From the NCBI GenBank assembly GCA_016190895.1, contig JACPPR010000024.1, positions 1 through 51,280 of the forward strand: 51,280 nucleotides of DNA, in the 5' to 3' direction. Made by a program: the position numbers and the translations under genes. Source of the DNA: Chloroflexota bacterium (GTDB lineage Bacteria > Chloroflexota > Dehalococcoidia > Dehalococcoidales > UBA2162). Below the pieces are notes generated by a model, which searched no databases, was not told the DNA's origin, and saw nothing but the letters and a program-made list of their open reading frames with translations. Positions 15,217 to 22,539 of the stretch are shown here, piece after piece. Position 1 is the first letter of the stretch. The number at the start of each line of letters is the position of its first letter.

Positions 15217-16416
15217 CTACCCTTTGAGCTTGTCTATCATCATCGGCACCACTTTGAACAGGTCGCCGACGATGCCGTAGGTGGCAATTTCAAAGATGGG
15301 TGCGTTGGGGTCGTTGTTGATAGCCACGATGCATTCGGAGGTCTGCATACCGGCCAGGTGCTGGACAGAGCCGGAGATACCGCAAGCGATATAGAGCTTG
15401 GGGCGCACTGTCTTGCCGGTTTGCCCCACCTGGTGGGAATAGGGAATCCAGCCCTCGTCTACCGGCGGGCGGGACGAGCCTACGGCGGCTCCCATGACTC
15501 TTGCCAGTTCTTCAATCAGTTTGAAGTTCTCCGGTTTCTCCAGGCCTCTGCCACCGGAAACGATGATATCGGCGTCCTCGATTTTTATCTTTTCCTTCAG
15601 GTCGGCTACGAAGCTAAGGAGGCGCGTTTTTGAGGTGACGGCGGCTTTATCGAAGTCTACCTTGATAATTTGTCCCTGTCTGCCAGAGAACGGCTTCTTA
15701 GCAAAGACGCGAGGGCGGACGGTCGCCATCTGGGGGCGTTTTGCCTCGCAGATGATGGTTGCCATAATGTTGCCGCCGAAGGCGGGGCGGGTCTGCAGGA
15801 GCAGCCTTTTTTCGGTATCGATTGCCAGGTCGGTGCAATCGGCAGTCAGTCCGGTCTGCAACGTTGCCGCAACTCGCGGAATCAGCGAGCGCCCCAGCGA
15901 GGTAGCGCCGACCAGGACAATCTCCGGTTTGTGTTCTTGAATCAATTTGACCAGCGCGCCGGCGTACAGGTCTTCCGACTGGCTGCCCAGGGCGGGGTCA
16001 TCGACCAGAAAGACCTTGTCAGCGCCGTAAGCTATCAGTTGCTCGGCGTTCTTGATATTATTACCCAGGCAGACAGCACATAACTCCGTTTTCAGTCCTC
16101 GGCCTGAAGGCTCGGCCTGAAGGCTATCGGCCAGCTCTCTGCCTCGGGAGAGCAGCTCGTAGCCAACGCTCTTAATCTCACCTTCCCGTTGCTCGGCAAA
16201 GACCCAGATGCCTCGGTGCCCCTCGGCCGCCGGAGCTTTGGCTTCCTCTTCGATTATGACGGCTTCGAAGGCGCAGGCCTCTTTGCAGGCGCCGCAAAGG
16301 GTGCAACCGACGTTGACGTAGGCTTTGTCATCCTTGATTTCCATTACGCCGAACGGGCAGACTGCCACGCAGCTGGCGCATCCGGTACAGGTTTCAATGT
16401 TTATTTTAATGCCCAT
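15217..16416 (-). CDS. etfA: Electron transfer flavoprotein alpha subunit with N-terminal ferredoxin domain
   Basis: This 399-aa protein carries electrons between acyl-CoA dehydrogenase and partners. The first 50 residues hold two CX2CX2CX3C motifs (Cys10-20 and Cys38-48), a 2[4Fe-4S] ferredoxin. The EtfA domain follows, with the C-terminal FAD site visible as VVSGGRG-like IIVSGGRGLEKPENF, then SRPPVDEGWIPYSHQVGQTG and ACGISGSVQHLAGM. The linker around residues 105-120 contains a 13-bp tandem DNA repeat. Start ATG has AAGGA. It lies downstream of etfB and acd on the same strand. Confidence 0.93.
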   Translation of the reverse strand: MGIKINIETCTGCASCVAVCPFGVMEIKDDKAYVNVGCTLCGACKEACAFEAVIIEEEAKAPAAEGHRGIWVFAEQREGEIKSVGYELLSRGRELADSLQAEPSGRGLKTELCAVCLGNNIKNAEQLIAYGADKVFLVDDPALGSQSEDLYAGALVKLIQEHKPEIVLVGATSLGRSLIPRVAATLQTGLTADCTDLAIDTEKRLLLQTRPAFGGNIMATIICEAKRPQMATVRPRVFAKKPFSGRQGQIIKVDFDKAAVTSKTRLLSFVADLKEKIKIEDADIIVSGGRGLEKPENFKLIEELARVMGAAVGSSRPPVDEGWIPYSHQVGQTGKTVRPKLYIACGISGSVQHLAGMQTSECIVAINNDPNAPIFEIATYGIVGDLFKVVPMMIDKLKG

Positions 16417-16438
16417 ATTTCCTTTACAATCCCTCGGT

Positions 16439-16542
16439 TGTCATTGCGAGACCATTGCGCCCGCAGGCGCAAGGCGAAGCAATCCGTGTGGGGAGGGGAA
16501 CCCCTCCCAGATTGCCACGTCGCTTCGCTCCTCGCAATGACA
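16439..16542. repeat. MITE with 12-bp perfect terminal inverted repeats (copy 2)
   Basis: It runs from TGTCATTGCGAG to CTCGCAATGACA, 104 bp. Nested arms AGGCGAAGCAATCC and AGATTGCCACG enclose GGGGAGGGGAACCCCTCCC. It lies in the etfB-etfA gap, so the operon transcript probably contains it as a hairpin. Confidence 0.8.
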
Positions 16543-16560
16543 GACGACGCATCGCTCTCA

Positions 16561-17346
16561 CTAAATTAACTGGCTGCCTCTCAGCTTCTTAATGAGGCTA
16601 TCTATCTGTTCTTCCGGGCTGCCCTGAAGCACTTCGCCGGTGCGGGTCCGTTGGGGTGAGAATATCTTGACCACGCGGGTCGGCGAGCCAGTCAGTCCGA
16701 CTCTGGCCGGGTCGGTTTCGAGTTCCTGCGCAGTCCAGGTCGGGATGACGGCGCTCTTGGCCTTAGCCTTGCCGCGCAGGGAGGGGAGGCGGGGCACATT
16801 GATTTCTTTGACGACTGTAATCAGGGCGGGCAGAGTGGCTTCGATTGTTTCGTGCCCTTCTTCAATCAACCGATGGACCTGGATAAGCCCTTCTTTTACC
16901 TCCTCGACCTTGCTGACATAGGAGACAAAAGCTATCCTCAGCATCTCAGCGGTTTCCGGGCCTACCTGGGCGGTATCTCCATCGATGGTTTGGCGCCCGC
17001 AGATGACCAAGTCGAAGTCCTTAATCTTCTTGATGGCTCTGGAGAGGGTGTAGGAAGTTGCCAGTGTATCCGCGCCGGCGAAAGCCCTATCACCTATCAG
17101 GATAGCCTCATCGGCGCCGAGGCTGATGGCTTCCCTGAGAGCGGCTTCGGCTTGCGGCGGGCCCATGCTGATGACGGTGACCTTGCCACCGTATCGCTCT
17201 TTGAGGCGGACGCCCTCTTCCAGGGCGTAGGCATCGAAGGGGTTGATGATATTCTCGATGCCCTGCCTCATCAGGGTGTTAGTTTCGGGGTTGATATTAA
17301 CCTTCGTGGTGCCGGGAACCTGCTTTAAGCAAACGATTATGTTCAT
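16561..17346 (-). CDS. etfB: Electron transfer flavoprotein beta subunit
   Basis: A 261-aa EtfB, the AMP-binding partner of EtfA. Typical sequence features are the opening NIIVCLKQVPGT, NPFDAYALEEGVRLKE, the loop ICGRQTIDGDTAQVGPE, and the recognition-loop region. The track begins at 17502 inside a MITE; the real start is ATG 17346 with AGGTG four bases upstream, giving the family length. It lies between acd and etfA. Confidence 0.95.
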   Translation of the reverse strand: MNIIVCLKQVPGTTKVNINPETNTLMRQGIENIINPFDAYALEEGVRLKERYGGKVTVISMGPPQAEAALREAISLGADEAILIGDRAFAGADTLATSYTLSRAIKKIKDFDLVICGRQTIDGDTAQVGPETAEMLRIAFVSYVSKVEEVKEGLIQVHRLIEEGHETIEATLPALITVVKEINVPRLPSLRGKAKAKSAVIPTWTAQELETDPARVGLTGSPTRVVKIFSPQRTRTGEVLQGSPEEQIDSLIKKLRGSQLI

Positions 17347-17397
17347 AAAACACCTGTTATTGTGAATGAACCTGGAACGATGTGTCAATCCTCCACT

Positions 17398-17501
17398 TGT
17401 CATTGCGAGACCATTCCGCGACAAAATCGGGGAAGGCGAAACAATCCGCATAAATCTTAGAGATTGCCACGCCCCGATAAAAATCGGGGCTCGCAATGAC
17501 A
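17398..17501. repeat. MITE with 12-bp perfect terminal inverted repeats (copy 3)
   Basis: TGTCATTGCGAG to CTCGCAATGACA, 104 bp, with inner CCCCGATAAAAATCGGGG hairpin near the right end. It lies in the acd-etfB gap just upstream of the etfB ribosome-binding site. Confidence 0.8.
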
Positions 17502-17559
17502 AAAAATCGTAGCTTTGCTTCGCCTAAATTAGTCTCGTCTTGCCTTTCTTTTTCTCAGT

Positions 17560-17655
17560 TCAACCTCACCCTCTAACTCCCTCTCCGCTAGCGGAGAGGG
17601 AGAAAAGGACGGTTGCCCCCCTCTCCGTCAACGGAGAGGGGCAGGGGTGAGGTCA
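17560..17655. repeat. Paired CTCTCCG/CGGAGAG hairpins
   Basis: CCCTCTCCGCTAGCGGAGAGGG and CCCTCTCCGTCAACGGAGAGGG are separated by 20 bases and flanked by CCTCACCC and GGGGTGAGG, so the whole unit is itself an inverted repeat. It follows the acd stop codon directly. Confidence 0.6.
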
Positions 17656-17662
17656 CTATCCT

Positions 17663-18820
17663 TTAATCGCGCCTTCCCTTCCTCTTCCTGAGTTCCAGAG
17701 CGATGGTCTCTCTCAGAACTTCGTTGGTGCCTTCATAAATCTGGGTAATCTTGGCGTCCCGCATCATTTTCTCGACCGGATAGTCTCGCATGTAGCCGGC
17801 GCCGCCTAAAATCTGGACTGCCTCGACAGTCACCTTCATGGCCACATCCGAGGCGAAGACTTTGACCATTGCCGAGGCTTCGGTGACGTCCTTGGCTCCG
17901 CCGTCTATCGCCCGGGCAGTGGCGTAGGTCAGCGCGCGGGCCGCTTCTACCTGGATAGCCATCTCAGCCAGCTTGTTCTGGACTACCGGCAGGGCAAAAA
18001 TAGGGTGCCCGAACTGGATGCGCGTCCTGGCATAATCCACGGCTGTATCCAAAGCCCCCTGGGCAATACCGAGCGCCTGAGCGCCGATGCCCGGGCGGGA
18101 CTGGTCGAAAACTTTCAGGGTGTAAATGAAGCCCATGCCTTCCTTGCCGATGAGGTTCTCTTTGGGCACGAGGCAATCCTTGAAAACAAGCTCCCTGGTG
18201 GAAGAAGCCCGGATGCCCATCTTCTTCTCCTTCTTGCCGAAGGTGAAGCCGGGCGTGCCTTTTTCAACGATTATGGCGCTGGCCCCGCGGGCGCCTCTTG
18301 ATTTATCTGTCAGGGCCATAACGGTGTATATCTCGGCGTCGCCGCCGTTGGAGATGAACTGCTTGGTGCCGTTTAGGAGGTAGCCATCGTTCATTTTTTC
18401 GGCAGTGGTCTTGATGGCGCCGGCGTCGCTGCCCGCAGAGGCTTCGGTGAGAGCAAAGGCGGTCAGCCTTTTGCCAGCGGCGATATCAGGCAGGTATTTC
18501 TTCTTTTGCTCTTCTGAGCCGAAAAGTACGATTGGCACCGTGCCGAGTGAGGTAGCCGCGTAACAGAGGGCGATGCCGCTGCAGACCCGGCTCAGCTCTT
18601 CGATAGCCAGACAGAGGTCGAGGCAGCCGCCCCCCAGCCCCTCATACGCCTCCGGCACGAAGATGCGGAACATATCGCTATCGGCCAGGTTCTTCATTAT
18701 TTCCCAGGGGAACTCTTCTTTTTCGTCAAGCTCGGCCCGCACCGGCAGAATCCGCTCCTCGGCGATTTGCCGGGCCAGGCTCCTGATTTCCTTCTGCTGC
18801 TCACTCAGGAAATAGTCCAA
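17663..18820 (-). CDS. Acyl-CoA dehydrogenase
   Basis: A 385-aa flavoenzyme making the alpha-beta double bond in acyl-CoA and passing electrons to EtfAB encoded next. Family signatures are FALTEASAGSDAGAIKTTA (FAD/substrate region, about residue 125), the catalytic glutamate in QIYEGTNEVLRE near the end (about residue 366), and FGHPIFALPVVQNKLAEMA. The track starts at TTG 18838, but AAGGAG five bases before TTG 18820 makes that codon the better start (MDYFLSEQQKEIRSLAR). Chain-length preference cannot be told. Confidence 0.93.
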   Translation of the reverse strand: MDYFLSEQQKEIRSLARQIAEERILPVRAELDEKEEFPWEIMKNLADSDMFRIFVPEAYEGLGGGCLDLCLAIEELSRVCSGIALCYAATSLGTVPIVLFGSEEQKKKYLPDIAAGKRLTAFALTEASAGSDAGAIKTTAEKMNDGYLLNGTKQFISNGGDAEIYTVMALTDKSRGARGASAIIVEKGTPGFTFGKKEKKMGIRASSTRELVFKDCLVPKENLIGKEGMGFIYTLKVFDQSRPGIGAQALGIAQGALDTAVDYARTRIQFGHPIFALPVVQNKLAEMAIQVEAARALTYATARAIDGGAKDVTEASAMVKVFASDVAMKVTVEAVQILGGAGYMRDYPVEKMMRDAKITQIYEGTNEVLRETIALELRKRKGRRD

Positions 18821-18843
18821 GATAGCTCCTTCATTCAATCCGA

Positions 18844-18902
18844 TAGGGCAGCCTTAAGCTGCCCTGTGACTTATAATAGCAGAAAGCGGGGGCTTGACTC
18901 AA
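18844..18902 (-). promoter_or_regulatory. Promoter and leader hairpin of the acd-etfBA operon
   Basis: On the minus strand TTGAGT (18897-18902), an 18-base spacer and TGC-TATTAT (18873-18878) form an extended -10 promoter. The leader then carries AGGGCAGC-TTAAG-GCTGCCCT, an 8-bp hairpin, shortly before the ribosome-binding site. Confidence 0.55.
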
Positions 18903-18904
18903 GG

Positions 18905-19015
18905 GTAGTCGCAAATCTCCCTCAATCCCTCTTTGCGAAAGAGGGATGCCTACAGCAAGACTTGCACTGAATCAGGCATCTCCCTTTGCCAAAGGGAGAT
19001 TGAGAGGGATTTAAG
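18905..19015. repeat. CTCCCTTT/AAAGGGAG repeat pair
   Basis: AAATCCCTCTCAATCTCCC-type sequence with hairpin CTCCCTTTGCCAAAGGGAG and a mirrored CCTCTTTGCGAAAGAGGG; related to the copies at about 8580, 26575 and 40965. Confidence 0.5.
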
Positions 19016-19046
19016 TTTGCTTTACCCACCCTACAGGAACTTACCA

Positions 19047-19274
19047 CTAAACTAAGGTCAGTACACAAATCCCGACACTTCCGATTAGAGCCGCAACTAC
19101 GCTTGCCTTGTAACAGATTACGTAGAAACGTTCTCCAAAAGGGGCTATCAGCCACAATGGGAAATACCTCTTGGCCACCATATAATGTTTTCGTCCCCAA
19201 TCCTTGAAGAATGCCATATAGGTTAAGAACAAGGCAAATGCCAAGAACAGGAAAGAAAGGACTAATTGCATCAT
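19047..19274 (-). CDS. Small membrane protein of unknown function (75 aa)
   Basis: I do not recognise the family. From ATG 19274 the protein has an N-terminal transmembrane helix (QLVLSFLFLAFALFLTYMAF), a basic/aromatic loop (WGRKHYMVAKRYFPLWL) and a second helix at the end (ASVVAALIGSVGICVLTL). A TATAAT box on the minus strand (19282-19287) lies exactly seven bases before ATG 19274, and there is no Shine-Dalgarno sequence, which points to a leaderless mRNA. It is divergent from the molybdopterin oxidoreductase gene. Confidence 0.55.
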   Translation of the reverse strand: MMQLVLSFLFLAFALFLTYMAFFKDWGRKHYMVAKRYFPLWLIAPFGERFYVICYKASVVAALIGSVGICVLTLV

Positions 19275-19281
19275 AATGCAT

Positions 19282-19287
19282 ATTATA
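19282..19287 (-). promoter_or_regulatory. -10 box of the 75-aa membrane protein gene
   Basis: TATAAT on the minus strand, preceded directly by TG and followed by seven bases and ATG. No good -35 is seen. Confidence 0.45.
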
Positions 19288-19424
19288 CATTGTTGATAAG
19301 AAAACTGTGTGTGGTCCATCCGCCGCAGGCGGAAGGCGAAGCAATGACGCTGAGAGATTGCCCCGCATTTGCGCTGGGTGATATGATGTTTTCAGAAAGA
19401 TATTCAGTAATGGAGTTGGCGACA

Positions 19425-21515
19425 ATGGCGAGCGAAACATTCAAGAGCACCTGCAACCTGTGCCAGATTGGCTGCGGGGTGTTGATAACTGTTGAAAACG
19501 GCAAGGTCACGCATCTGGAGGGAGACCCCGCTAACCCCCTCTCCAAAGGGGCGCTGTGCTCCAAGGGACTGGCCTCCATTGAGATGCTTTACCATCCCGA
19601 TAGGTTGCAGCACCCCCTGAAGCGCGTGGGGCGGCGGGGCGAGGGCAAGTGGCAGCAAGTCTCCTGGGATGAAGCGCTGGATACAATCGCCAACGAGTTG
19701 GCTGAGGCCAAGCGGCAATACGGAGCGGAGTCCGTCGCCTTCAGCGTCGGCGCAGCCAAGACAGGGGCTGCCTACCCGAGGAGGTTCGCCAGCGCCTTCG
19801 GCACGCCTAACGTTAGCTGGATGGGGCACGTCTGTTTTGCGCCCCGGATGACCGCCTCCCGGCTCACCTACGGATTCTATGCTGTGCCGGATTACGAGTA
19901 TCTGCCCAAGTCCCTCATCGTCTGGGGCAATAACCCGGCTGAAAACCTTTTCCACGTCCACAAGAGGGCCATCGCGGCTGCTAAATCCGGCACCAAATTG
20001 ATAGTCATCGACCCGCGGGAGACCGACCTCGCCGCCAGGGCGGATTTGTGGCTGAAGGTGCGACCCGGCTCGGACCTGGCGCTCGCCCTCGGCATGATAA
20101 ACGTAGTCATCAACGAAGAGCTTTATGATAAGGAATTTGTCGAAAAGTGGACGGTGGGCTTCGAAAAGCTCAAAGCCCACATTCAGGATTATCCGCCCGA
20201 GCGCGTCGCCGAAATAACCTGGATACCGGCCGAAAAAATCAGGGAAGCCGCCCGGCTCTATGCTACGAACAGGCCGGCCGGAGTCCAGTGGGGCAACGGC
20301 ATAGACCACGGCGTGAACTCATTGCAGACCGCCCGCGCCATCGCCATCCTGCGAGCGATTATGGGCAACCTCAACATCCCCGGTGGGGATGCGCAGTGGA
20401 CGGTGCCGCTCGCGCCGCTCGTCGAGGAGCAGCCGATGGTATCGAGCAAAGTGCCTGAAGATAAGTGGGCCAACCGCCTCGGCTTGGAGTACAAGACCCT
20501 GCCCGGCATCAAGCGCGTTCTGCCTCAAAGAATCGTCAAGACAATCCTGGATGAAAAGCCGTACCCCATCCGCGCCTGGTACATCCAGGGCGCCAACCCG
20601 CTGGTAACATTCGCCAACGCGCAGGAGACCTACCGCGCGATGCAGAAGGTGGACTTCCTGGCCGTGGCCGACCTGTTTATGACGCCCAGCGCGGCGATGG
20701 CGGATATAGTGCTGCCGGCGGCCACCTACTTCGAGTTCGATAGCGTCGTCTCCCCGCCCTATTCCAACGCGGCTATCCTGCCCCAGCAGAAAGTGGTGCG
20801 GGTGGGCGAGTGCCGCTCAGACTATGAAATACTGGCGGCGCTGGCCGAGAAACTCGGCATTCGGGAGCTTTTCTGGGGCACTGAAGAAGACCTGGCGGAT
20901 GCCATCCTGAAGCCGGCGGGCGTGACGTTCAAGGAACTGGCGCAACGCGGTGGCATTGCGGGCACGAAGCGTTATAACGACCACATCGAGAACGAGGGGT
21001 TTGCCACGCCTTCGGGCAAAGTGGAGATTTATTCGAGCCAGATGGAAGGCTGGGGGTACGACCCGCTACCGGCGTATCACGAGCAGCCCGAAACACCGCT
21101 CAGCGACCCCGAACTGGCCAAAGAATACCCACTCGTCTTTACAAGCGCCAAATCCGGCCCCTACCGCCATTCCGGAGGCCGGCAAATAGCCAGCCTGCGC
21201 AGCCAGCACCCGGAGCCTGTTGTCAATATCAACCCCGGGACGGCGAAGAAGCTGGGCATCAAAGATGGCGATTGGGTGTACATCGAGACTAAACGAGGCA
21301 GAATCAAGCAGAAGGCCGATCTAACTAAGGGACTCGACCCGAGGGTGATAGTGGCCGATTACGCCTGGTGGTTTCCTGAAAAAGGGGCTTCGGAGCTATA
21401 CGGCTGGGCGGAATCCAATATCAATATCCTGACGGATGGCGACCCGCCCTACAACCCCGAAATCGGCTCGACAAACCTGCGGGGGATACTCTGCAGGGTG
21501 TACAAGGTGAATTAG
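19425..21515 (+). CDS. Molybdopterin-dependent oxidoreductase (DMSO reductase superfamily)
   Basis: A 696-aa soluble catalytic subunit. Cys9, Cys12, Cys16 and Cys44 form CX2CX3CX27C for a [4Fe-4S] cluster, followed by the SKG lysine seen in the formate dehydrogenase/Nap branch. Cys137 in GHVCFAPR aligns with the position that usually ligates Mo/W. Pterin-binding stretches include VWGNNPAEN, VIDPRETDLAARADLWL and, near the C-terminus, TKRGRIKQKADLT. There is no Tat signal, membrane subunit or iron-sulfur subunit gene nearby, so its partner and substrate are unknown; formate dehydrogenase-like or acetylene hydratase-like roles are possible. ATG 19425 with GGAG is preferred over the track start 19266. 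Confidence 0.85.
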   Translation: MASETFKSTCNLCQIGCGVLITVENGKVTHLEGDPANPLSKGALCSKGLASIEMLYHPDRLQHPLKRVGRRGEGKWQQVSWDEALDTIANELAEAKRQYGAESVAFSVGAAKTGAAYPRRFASAFGTPNVSWMGHVCFAPRMTASRLTYGFYAVPDYEYLPKSLIVWGNNPAENLFHVHKRAIAAAKSGTKLIVIDPRETDLAARADLWLKVRPGSDLALALGMINVVINEELYDKEFVEKWTVGFEKLKAHIQDYPPERVAEITWIPAEKIREAARLYATNRPAGVQWGNGIDHGVNSLQTARAIAILRAIMGNLNIPGGDAQWTVPLAPLVEEQPMVSSKVPEDKWANRLGLEYKTLPGIKRVLPQRIVKTILDEKPYPIRAWYIQGANPLVTFANAQETYRAMQKVDFLAVADLFMTPSAAMADIVLPAATYFEFDSVVSPPYSNAAILPQQKVVRVGECRSDYEILAALAEKLGIRELFWGTEEDLADAILKPAGVTFKELAQRGGIAGTKRYNDHIENEGFATPSGKVEIYSSQMEGWGYDPLPAYHEQPETPLSDPELAKEYPLVFTSAKSGPYRHSGGRQIASLRSQHPEPVVNINPGTAKKLGIKDGDWVYIETKRGRIKQKADLTKGLDPRVIVADYAWWFPEKGASELYGWAESNINILTDGDPPYNPEIGSTNLRGILCRVYKVN

Positions 21516-21528
21516 CACAGCCTTGTGG

Positions 21529-21711
21529 CTACGATGGCACTCTTTTGATGGGTTTAAGCGGTTTGCCGGAGCCTGAGCAATTGCCGTTGTCATCGTCGAT
21601 GTGTCCAACAGGCAGATGGACAGGCGTTGGCTCACCAGGCCATTCAGGGAACTTCTTACCACAGGGGCCACAGAAGCTCCTATGGGGTTTCCCCTTTGTG
21701 CTTGTCAACAT
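21529..21711 (-). CDS. Small cysteine-containing protein of unknown function (60 aa)
   Basis: It is unrecognised. From ATG 21711 it reads MLTSTKGKPHRSFCGPCGKK, with a CGPCG pair, a central acidic HIDDDNGNCSGSG segment with one more cysteine and histidines, and a Lys/Pro-rich end. It may bind zinc with CxxC plus His/Cys (inference). The track starts ten codons earlier, but AAAGGAGGTAGTACC directly before ATG 21711 is a Shine-Dalgarno sequence that would otherwise be coding. Convergent with the oxidoreductase, 13 bases apart. Confidence 0.6.
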   Translation of the reverse strand: MLTSTKGKPHRSFCGPCGKKFPEWPGEPTPVHLPVGHIDDDNGNCSGSGKPLKPIKRVPS

Positions 21712-21834
21712 TGGTACTACCTCCTTTAATTTATTAGGCATGATTAGCCTACTCTAACAATAAAAGATAATGACATGTAAACTAAAATTTCAGCTTCAAG
21801 TTTCTAAATTCAGCTTCCAGGTTTTTTGCGAGTC

Positions 21835-21863
21835 TTGAAACTTGCTTGATTATTCTTTAATAT
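21835..21863 (+). promoter_or_regulatory. Promoter of the UPF0175-like gene
   Basis: TTGAAA (21835-21840), exactly 17 bases, then TAATAT (21858-21863), about 70 bases before ATG 21934. The surrounding 21760-21890 is AT-rich compared with its neighbours. Confidence 0.55.
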
Positions 21864-21933
21864 AACAGTTAAAGTTTTTAGTTCGGTCCAGTGGGTGCAA
21901 CCCACCACCCATGTAGCAAGTGAGGTAAAAACA

Positions 21934-22146
21934 ATGAAAAGGGCAGCAGCGGAGTGGAAGCGCGAGTTTTATGCCCGCCAGTACGGGGAGGGGAAAATGA
22001 CTCTTGCCAAAGCGGCTCGCGAAGCAGGCGTTTCCCTGTGGGAAATGATGGACTACGTAAGGCAGAGAAAGATACCCGCCCAATACGACTTGGAAGACCT
22101 TCAGCATGATTTGAAGGTAATCTCCGGAAGGCTGGGGAAGCAGTAA
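21934..22146 (+). CDS. UPF0175 family-like protein (possible antitoxin)
   Basis: A 70-aa basic, helical protein. The core FYARQYGEGKMTLAKAAREAG followed by SLWEMMDYVRQRKIP resembles UPF0175 proteins, small helix-turn-helix antitoxins that typically precede PIN-like toxins. No toxin gene follows here: the next bases are a remnant of an oxidoreductase tail. ATG 21934 with GAGGT is preferred over the upstream track start (21895). It is thus an orphan, perhaps a solitary regulator or half of a broken module. Confidence 0.7.
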   Translation: MKRAAAEWKREFYARQYGEGKMTLAKAAREAGVSLWEMMDYVRQRKIPAQYDLEDLQHDLKVISGRLGKQ

Positions 22147-22149
22147 TTC

Positions 22150-22227
22150 GGCGACCCGCCCTATAACCGTGAAATGGGCTCGACCAGCCTGCGGGGCATA
22201 GTTTGCAAGGTTTATAAGGCAACTTAA
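22150..22227 (+). pseudogene. Remnant 3' end of a second molybdopterin oxidoreductase
   Basis: Twenty-five codons plus a stop, reading GDPPYNREMGSTSLRG and on, match the last 25 codons of the intact gene (21438-21515). By hand count 62 of 78 bases and 18 of 25 residues are identical, with equal length. The frame is still open and ends in TAA. Everything upstream of it is missing: the UPF0175-like gene stops three bases before it. It is a diverged paralogue or allele, not a fresh copy. Confidence 0.85.
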
Positions 22228-22256
22228 TTCCCCCTTTACTAAGGGGGAATTAAGTT
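22221..22256. terminator. Perfect 16-bp hairpin, likely bidirectional terminator
   Basis: AACTTAATTCCCCCTT (22221-22236) and AAGGGGGAATTAAGTT (22241-22256) pair perfectly around TACT. The left arm overlaps the stop codon of the oxidoreductase remnant. It sits between convergent transcripts. The sequence belongs to the CCCCCTTT repeat family. Confidence 0.6.
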
Positions 22257-22274
22257 ATGGTGGGTGAACCAGGC

Positions 22275-22532
22275 CTATTTGTACACTATCTTTCTGATAG
22301 TCTCATACGAAAGAGAATATTCTTCTGCGAGCGTTTCCAAGGAGACCTTGTGGAAGAATTTGTTTCTTATTTCCTCGTTCCGTTGGATAAAAAAACTTCT
22401 TCCTCCTGAATTTTCGCCCCATTTTTTGCGCGCCTTGCCTTTTGGAATATAGAGGGCTTCACCCTCGATGTATCTCTGCACTTCACGCAGCAATTCATCG
22501 GGCAATATATCTGAGGCTTTCTTGTATTTCAT
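22275..22532 (-). CDS. CD3324 family protein
   Basis: An 85-aa protein that matches the CD3324 family as I recall it: opening MKYKKASDILPDELLREVQRY, then GEALYIPKGKARKKWGENSGGR, and a C-terminal helix-turn-helix ending LAEEYSLSYETIRKIVYK. The end looks like a DNA-binding helix, so a regulatory role is plausible but not established. It lies seven bases after the 342-aa gene, has no good ribosome-binding site of its own, and is probably translationally coupled. Confidence 0.8.
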   Translation of the reverse strand: MKYKKASDILPDELLREVQRYIEGEALYIPKGKARKKWGENSGGRSFFIQRNEEIRNKFFHKVSLETLAEEYSLSYETIRKIVYK

Positions 22533-22539
22533 CGGACGA

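Noticed and set aside
18922-19440. 172-aa minus-strand ORF
   Set aside because: It runs through the start of the oxidoreductase and through palindromic repeats; the 75-aa membrane protein in another frame is the better reading.
19404-20309. 301-aa minus-strand ORF over the molybdopterin oxidoreductase
   Set aside because: Shadow of a gene with clear motifs; the translation is low-complexity and matches no family.
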